From the NCBI GenBank assembly GCA_944322395.1, contig CALUPA010000003.1, positions 1 to 61,495 on the forward strand: a DNA stretch of 61,495 nucleotides. Reading direction: 5' to 3'. A program made the position numbers and the translations under genes. Positions 56,944-61,495 of the stretch are shown piece after piece. Each line of letters opens with the position of its first letter. Positions within the stretch are counted from its first letter, which is position 1. The notes below the pieces were generated by a model. The model was not told the DNA's origin. It was given only the letters and a program-made list of their open reading frames with translations, and made no database searches. This DNA comes from an uncultured Phocaeicola sp. Its GTDB lineage: Bacteria; Bacteroidota; Bacteroidia; Bacteroidales; Bacteroidaceae.

Positions 56944-59295
56944 TTAAAATTTCAAACTAGCTGTAAATTCCACAGTGAACGGACGGATATAGCTACCTGC
57001 CATTACGTGTCCGGCATACTGACCTGCATCTTCTTTTTCGATAAGTTCTGCACCAGCTATACTACCCTTCGCTCCTGTCTGGTTAAGGAAGTTAACAACA
57101 GTACATCCTAGAGCAAGTTTTTTGTTTACCTGCCAGTTCAAACCACCGAATGTTTCCCAACGGCCATTGAAATAATATGCATCATTGATATTGGCATATG
57201 TCTTGCTAAAATAGCGGAAACTTGTCCAAATCTTCAAATCCTTTGTAATCATGTAACTTGGGTCTATTTCAACAATCACCTGGGGAATTTCCGCTACTAT
57301 ATTTCCTGTTGCATTAATTTTTCCTACATATCCATCAGAGAATGTTACAGAAGTTTCATACTTCTTGTATGTCGGCTTCTGATATGTAAACAGGAAATGG
57401 AGATCAAATCCTTTGAAAGGACGAGCTACAACATCTGTTGTCCATCCCAAAGTCTGAATATCGAATGTCAACGGAGCAGCCATAATCTCTGTCTGTCCTG
57501 CATTAGTTTTATGCTGAAGGTTCAATGTAGAGTTATTGTTTGTCTTTGAGATATAAGAGAAAAGTGAAGTCAAACTCAACCATTCATTGTTATAATAAAT
57601 TCCGGCACGACCCAAAGGTACAGATATTTTGTCAACATTTGGCAGAGTTGCCGGTGCAAAGTTTTCGATTTTAGGATGTTGCGTAATATAAGTAAAGTCA
57701 CCTGTAAAACCAAACTGTTTGTTCAATTTATATGTAGCAGCAGCTGTAAGAGCATAGTTCAACCAGTCATAACTCATAGGTGTTGCAGTAATTTTTGTAG
57801 CACCGTCTGGAGCTGTCGCACCAAGATTATAATTGGCAAAACGTCCCTCATAATTTCCATTTGCATCTCTAACTGCTGCATTTTCACCGCGCAAAGCCTG
57901 ATATTCCAAACGTGCACCATAATATAAATTCAAGAAGTCTGTAATATCCCAATCGTGAGTAAAATAAAGTGCCAGTTTATTTTCGTAACCATTATAATAT
58001 TCAGATGCGTTTTTATTCAAATCGTAATAATATCCATTACCCGCATATGTACGTCCGTTACCGCTTGTATAATCTGTATTATAAAGTCTTACAGGATAAC
58101 TTCCATCCGAAGGAACTGACTGGTCATACATTGTAGTGCTTGAAGTATAGTCAATATCATAATACCATTCATTAAGTCCTAACCTCCATGTTCCATTGTT
58201 CAATTTCTTGGAAAGTTCTGTTGTAAACATGAATGAATCTATAAATCCACGGTTCAAACATGACATACGGCTCTGAACATATTCACCAGTATATGGCTGC
58301 ATACTTCCATCAGCTGCTTCATACTGATAATTGATACCAGCTTCATTCTTATCAAGCGACATCGGAGTTTGGAAAACCAATGAGCCTTTTGAATGATCAT
58401 ATTTCATTACTGTTTTCCAGTTAAGTCCATTGTCCCACGTATAGTCGTTCATCAAAGTCACTACATGACCGATATTTTCAGTTGCATCATATAGATTAGT
58501 CTTCTTGATTTCGCCAGTTCGCATATCACGATACACCATTTCATTATCCATTGGAAGATATGATGTGGTGCCAAGAGCAAAATCACCGAATTCACGCACA
58601 CTGCCATCGCCTACATATACAAATGGAGCAGACTGTGTTGCATAATTATATACAGGATGACTCTTCGAAAAATTATAGAGTGCAGTGAAAACACCCCTGT
58701 TATCATTATATTTCTTTGTTATAGCAAATTTATAGATTTGTGTACGATCCTGGAATGGAGTCGACTTAATATCGAATGTTCCCGGATCGAAATCCTGATA
58801 CATACTTACGCTATATAACCAATCTTTACATAATCCTCCGTTAAGGTTAAGCGATACTTCCTGCATTCCGAAATGATTGGTCTTGTAGTTTAATGTTCCG
58901 TTGAAGTTTTCCTGTCCTAATTGAGTAAACGAATTAACAGCATAACCTATGTTACCCGTTGTGACAGCTGTTTCGGAAATTTTAAGTAATCCCACATGAC
59001 TAAGGCTGGCATCAGCACGCCAAAGAGAATTTACAGTGTGAGGATTTGTTGCATAAGTAATGGGAATTCCATTCTCCAAAACATTCACATCAGCCGAAGG
59101 CAGACCAATTTGAATTTCGCGAGGACCGTTTGCACTGGCGGCATTAAGCATGACATTTCTGTTTGCCTCTTCTTTTTTATTGTTACCGCTTTCTGATTTC
59201 TCCTGTGCATAAGTTGTTGCACATGCAATGGCAAGTAATAGCACTGCCGAGTTAATTCTTTTTAGATTTTGCACTTGTTTAGTTTTTGCTTTCAT
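56944..59295 (-). CDS. TonB-dependent-receptor-like outer-membrane protein of the fructan operon
   Basis: A 783-aa outer-membrane protein with a signal peptide (about 12-31, ATTYAQ). A short plug-like region follows (GPREIQIGLPSADVNVLENG, then LSHVGLLKISE), and the rest is a barrel that ends TVEFTASLKF. The carboxypeptidase-regulatory domain of SusC proteins is absent and no SusD is encoded beside it, so this is a different TonB-dependent type. The ATG at 59367 would lie upstream of the predicted -7 box; 59295 is used. First gene of the operon that continues through GH32, MFS and fructokinase. Confidence 0.85.
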   Translation of the reverse strand: MKAKTKQVQNLKRINSAVLLLAIACATTYAQEKSESGNNKKEEANRNVMLNAASANGPREIQIGLPSADVNVLENGIPITYATNPHTVNSLWRADASLSHVGLLKISETAVTTGNIGYAVNSFTQLGQENFNGTLNYKTNHFGMQEVSLNLNGGLCKDWLYSVSMYQDFDPGTFDIKSTPFQDRTQIYKFAITKKYNDNRGVFTALYNFSKSHPVYNYATQSAPFVYVGDGSVREFGDFALGTTSYLPMDNEMVYRDMRTGEIKKTNLYDATENIGHVVTLMNDYTWDNGLNWKTVMKYDHSKGSLVFQTPMSLDKNEAGINYQYEAADGSMQPYTGEYVQSRMSCLNRGFIDSFMFTTELSKKLNNGTWRLGLNEWYYDIDYTSSTTMYDQSVPSDGSYPVRLYNTDYTSGNGRTYAGNGYYYDLNKNASEYYNGYENKLALYFTHDWDITDFLNLYYGARLEYQALRGENAAVRDANGNYEGRFANYNLGATAPDGATKITATPMSYDWLNYALTAAATYKLNKQFGFTGDFTYITQHPKIENFAPATLPNVDKISVPLGRAGIYYNNEWLSLTSLFSYISKTNNNSTLNLQHKTNAGQTEIMAAPLTFDIQTLGWTTDVVARPFKGFDLHFLFTYQKPTYKKYETSVTFSDGYVGKINATGNIVAEIPQVIVEIDPSYMITKDLKIWTSFRYFSKTYANINDAYYFNGRWETFGGLNWQVNKKLALGCTVVNFLNQTGAKGSIAGAELIEKEDAGQYAGHVMAGSYIRPFTVEFTASLKF

Positions 59296-59321
59296 GCAAT
59301 TTATTATATATAATTTTTGTA

Positions 59322-59329
59322 CAAATCTA
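59322..59329 (-). promoter_or_regulatory. -7 element of the fructan operon
   Basis: Minus-strand TAGATTTG matches TAnnTTTG; predicted start near 59314, 20 nt before the ATG at 59295. No standard -33 TTTG, which suits an activator-dependent promoter. The boxes at 59358-59420 lie about 45-105 nt upstream of this start. Confidence 0.5.
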
Positions 59330-59357
59330 TAATATATGAACAAACGCCCCGGCAATG

Positions 59358-59420
59358 AATGTTTCATATAAAATCAAAAATGTTTCATGTAACATTTTTA
59401 CATATACATGAAACATTTTT
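59358..59420. promoter_or_regulatory. Candidate operator: three ATGTTTCAT boxes upstream of the fructan operon
   Basis: Box 1 AATGTTTCAT (59358-59367), box 2 AAAAATGTTTCATGT (59376-59390) and box 3, its exact inverse, ACATGAAACATTTTT (59406-59420). Boxes 2 and 3 form a perfect 15-bp inverted repeat with 15 nt between. They lie about 45-105 nt upstream of the predicted transcription start, a usual position for AraC-type activators such as the C-terminal domain of the sensor-regulator at 50114. Confidence 0.6.
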
Positions 59421-59423
59421 AAA

Positions 59424-59441
59424 AAGAAAGTTACCTTTCTT
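59424..59441 (-). terminator. Weak terminator after fructokinase copy B
   Basis: Minus-strand AAGAAAG / CTTTCTT stem of 7 bp with a 4-nt GTAA loop, followed by TTTAAA. Short, but it lies where the upstream kinase/MFS transcript should end before the fructan operon promoter. Confidence 0.4.
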
Positions 59442-59504
59442 GTATTTTCTATCATGACCAATCACGCTATAGGTCAAAACTTAGAATTATGTTTATATAT
59501 TCAT

Positions 59505-60383
59505 TCAATCAAGATATACCTCGGGCAATACAGGCATAGCACCGTTCTGAGTACATACATAAGCCGATACCTTTACCGCCAATTCGTGTGCCTCACGGAC
59601 AGACTTTCCTTTAAGAATTGAAGCTACAAATGTTGCAGTGAATGAATCACCGGCACCTACCGTATCGGCCACAACAACCTTTGGAGTTTCAACAAAAGAG
59701 ATACTGCCGGGGGTAAATACATAACTGCCGTTTACACCGCAAGTAAGTATCAGCATCTTAAGATTGTATTTGGCTAGAAGAATCCAGCACTTGTCCTGAA
59801 GATCTATACCAGGATAACCGAACATACGGCTCACTGTAACCAACTCCTCGTCGTTTATCTTCAATATATTACATTTGCTGAAAGAGTTGCAAAGTATCTC
59901 CTTTGTGTAAAATCCCTGACGGAGGTTAATATCAAATATCTTTAGTACATTGTCATCTTTGGGCATGGCATCGATGAAACGGTTGATTGTCTCGCGAGAG
60001 ACTACACTTCTCTGTGCCAAAGAACCGAAACATACAGCACGGGTATGTTTTGCCAGATCCTCCAGTCCGGCTGTATAAGGGATATTATCCCAAGCTACGC
60101 CTTCTTTTATGTCATAACATGGAACACCTTCGGCGTCAAGTTCTACCTGCACGGTTCCGGTTGGATAAGGGACTGTATCTACTATTCCATAAAGTTTCTT
60201 ATCGCGGAAATTCTCTAAAATCTCCACACCTAATTTATCATCACCTACAGCACTTACCACACGGCTGTTCAGACCAAACTGCGATATATGATATGCAAAG
60301 TTTGCTGGTGCACCACCCAATTTCTTTCCTTCTGGAAGCACATCCCATAGTGCCTCACCCATTCCTACTACGATATCGTTCAT
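59505..60383 (-). CDS. PfkB-family fructokinase, copy B
   Basis: Protein sequence identical to copy A (292 aa, GAGD motif with Asp246). The DNA 59539-60383 is identical by eye to 52952-53796 of copy A. The last 11 codons encode the same residues but differ at many synonymous positions (for example the end region 59505-59538). That pattern points to an older duplication overwritten by recent gene conversion. It lies 6 nt after MFS copy B. Confidence 0.9.
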   Translation of the reverse strand: MNDIVVGMGEALWDVLPEGKKLGGAPANFAYHISQFGLNSRVVSAVGDDKLGVEILENFRDKKLYGIVDTVPYPTGTVQVELDAEGVPCYDIKEGVAWDNIPYTAGLEDLAKHTRAVCFGSLAQRSVVSRETINRFIDAMPKDDNVLKIFDINLRQGFYTKEILCNSFSKCNILKINDEELVTVSRMFGYPGIDLQDKCWILLAKYNLKMLILTCGVNGSYVFTPGSISFVETPKVVVADTVGAGDSFTATFVASILKGKSVREAHELAVKVSAYVCTQNGAMPVLPEVYLD

Positions 60384-60389
60384 AATGTG

Positions 60390-61495
60390 TTATTTTTTAA
60401 GTTTCATGGTATAAATCAATAAATAAATCACTCCTATGGCCATTACTGCTATAGCTCCATCCTGACCGGCTGCATCCGATGCAAAGCCCATAAGCAAAGG
60501 GAATACTGTTCCACCGAAAAGACCCATTATCATCAAACCGGATATCTCGTTCTTCTTTTCAGGAAGAGAAAGAAGAGCCTGAGAAAAGATGATTGAGAAG
60601 ACATTAGAATTGCCGAAACCGATCAATGCTATTGAAGCATATACAATAATTTCAGCATCGGAACTCAAAAGTCCTATCATAGCTGCCAGCATACAAAGTA
60701 CGCTTATCAGGAAGAATGTACGAGAAGATACTTTCTGAAGAATTATCGAACCAGAAAAACAACCTATAGTACGGAATATAAAATAAAGACTGGTTGCAAA
60801 AGAAGCATCGTCAAGACTCATTCCCAAACGTTCCATCAGTATCTTGGGAGCAGTGGTATTAGTTCCTACATCAATTCCAACATGACACATTATACCGACG
60901 AAACAAAGCAGGATAAAAGGAGAGCCCAAAAGTTTAATACAATCTGCAAAACCGGATGCCTTATCGGGACGTTCTTCTTCTATTGGTGTAGAACCTAACC
61001 AAAGAATGGCTATTACAGCTATTACCATATAGACAGGAAAGAGAATTCTCCATCCCAAACCAAATGTAGGCATGGCCTGAGTGGCTCCCCACATGGCTAT
61101 GTATGGTGCCAGGAATGAAGCTATAGCCTTGACAAACTGTCCGAAAGTCAAAGAGCTCGCCAACTTGTCACCACTTATAATATTACTTAAAAGCGGATTT
61201 AATGATGTCTGCATCAGCGCATTACCTATCCCTAACAAAGAAAATGAGCAAAGCATCAACATATAACCATCGCCGAATATAGGTAGAAGCAACGAAGCAA
61301 ATGTTACGACAAGACTCAACAGAACTGTTTTTTTACGGCCTATACGGTTCATGAGAATTCCAGTAGGCACAGAGAATATAAGGAACCAAAAGAATACCAG
61401 CGAAGGGAAGATATTGGCCTGAGAATCACTCAAGCCAAGGTCTGCCTTCACATAATTGGATGCTATTCCCACCAGGTCAACAAAGCCCATGGCGA
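60390..61495 (-). CDS. MFS sugar transporter, copy B (5' end outside window)
   Basis: Major facilitator permease, homologous to copy A over all 366 visible residues; its N-terminus continues past the window edge. By alignment to copy A about 20 residues are missing. Blocks near 60481-60640 and 60735-60970 are almost identical in DNA to copy A (53968-54130 and 54222-54460), while the intervening and flanking parts differ at many synonymous positions (for example the C-terminus, MKLKK against MRLRK). No frameshift is seen in the visible part. Confidence 0.88.
   Translation of the reverse strand, partial: AMGFVDLVGIASNYVKADLGLSDSQANIFPSLVFFWFLIFSVPTGILMNRIGRKKTVLLSLVVTFASLLLPIFGDGYMLMLCSFSLLGIGNALMQTSLNPLLSNIISGDKLASSLTFGQFVKAIASFLAPYIAMWGATQAMPTFGLGWRILFPVYMVIAVIAILWLGSTPIEEERPDKASGFADCIKLLGSPFILLCFVGIMCHVGIDVGTNTTAPKILMERLGMSLDDASFATSLYFIFRTIGCFSGSIILQKVSSRTFFLISVLCMLAAMIGLLSSDAEIIVYASIALIGFGNSNVFSIIFSQALLSLPEKKNEISGLMIMGLFGGTVFPLLMGFASDAAGQDGAIAVMAIGVIYLLIYTMKLKK

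Noticed and set aside
59296..59367. Upstream ATG at 59367 for the TonB-receptor-like gene
   Set aside because: It lies upstream of the predicted -7 box and would put 24 unrelated residues before a normal signal peptide.

Overview
The window is a piece of a low-GC Bacteroidales chromosome (Bacteroidaceae-like; the species cannot be named from the sequence). The evidence is three SusC/SusD pairs, a SusC-type signal peptide plus carboxypeptidase-regulatory domain, a BT1754-like hybrid two-component sensor beside fructan genes, a lipoprotein-type TamA (TamL), and repeated Bacteroidota -7 promoter elements (TAnnTTTG) ahead of genes.

Positions 1-27,800 are mostly core genome. They hold the end of rpsB and tsf; a minus-strand run of gamma-carbonic-anhydrase-like protein, ABC exporter, pdxB, acpP, fabF and rnc; a SUI1/eIF1-like gene; rex, an FAH-family gene and ispF; menA; a metallophosphoesterase; an outer-membrane protein of unknown function; a hybrid histidine kinase; and a minus-strand envelope run of tamB, tamL, cyclophilin, M16 peptidase and MATE pump. 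A nucleotidyltransferase and a 58-aa DUF4250 gene close this part. Between 7,930 and 8,135 a good promoter and a strong terminator enclose about 160 nt with no ORF, a candidate small RNA.

Positions 28,200-50,030 are an outer-membrane acquisition island. An orphan SusC/SusD pair (28,288-32,900) is followed by a five-gene minus-strand operon (43,466 to 33,267: FnIII-like lipoprotein, metzincin lipoprotein, SusC, SusD, lipoprotein). This operon carries a protease and no glycosidase. A complete tyrosine recombinase (43,675-44,838) lies between it and a plus-strand SusC/SusD pair (45,148-49,963). The main discovery candidate is here. A 24-bp sequence (23 identical, with a palindromic core) occurs in inverted orientation on both sides of the recombinase: once upstream of the five-gene operon and once inside the susC coding sequence at codons 67-75. 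Inversion would cut the plus-strand susC after its N-terminal domain and point its promoter at the five-gene minus-strand operon. That would be a DNA switch choosing between two outer-membrane uptake operons. No consensus promoter is visible for the minus operon in the present orientation, which fits this reading.

Positions 50,060-61,495 are a fructose/fructan locus: a BT1754-like hybrid sensor-regulator (plus), and on the minus strand a TonB-dependent-receptor-like protein, a GH32 lipoprotein, an MFS sugar transporter and a PfkB fructokinase. A second fructokinase and MFS pair lies upstream. The two fructokinases are identical over about 845 nt but differ at many synonymous sites just outside that block, and the MFS copies are mosaic, so recent gene conversion is likely. 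Three ATGTTTCAT boxes upstream of the main operon promoter are a candidate operator for the sensor-regulator.
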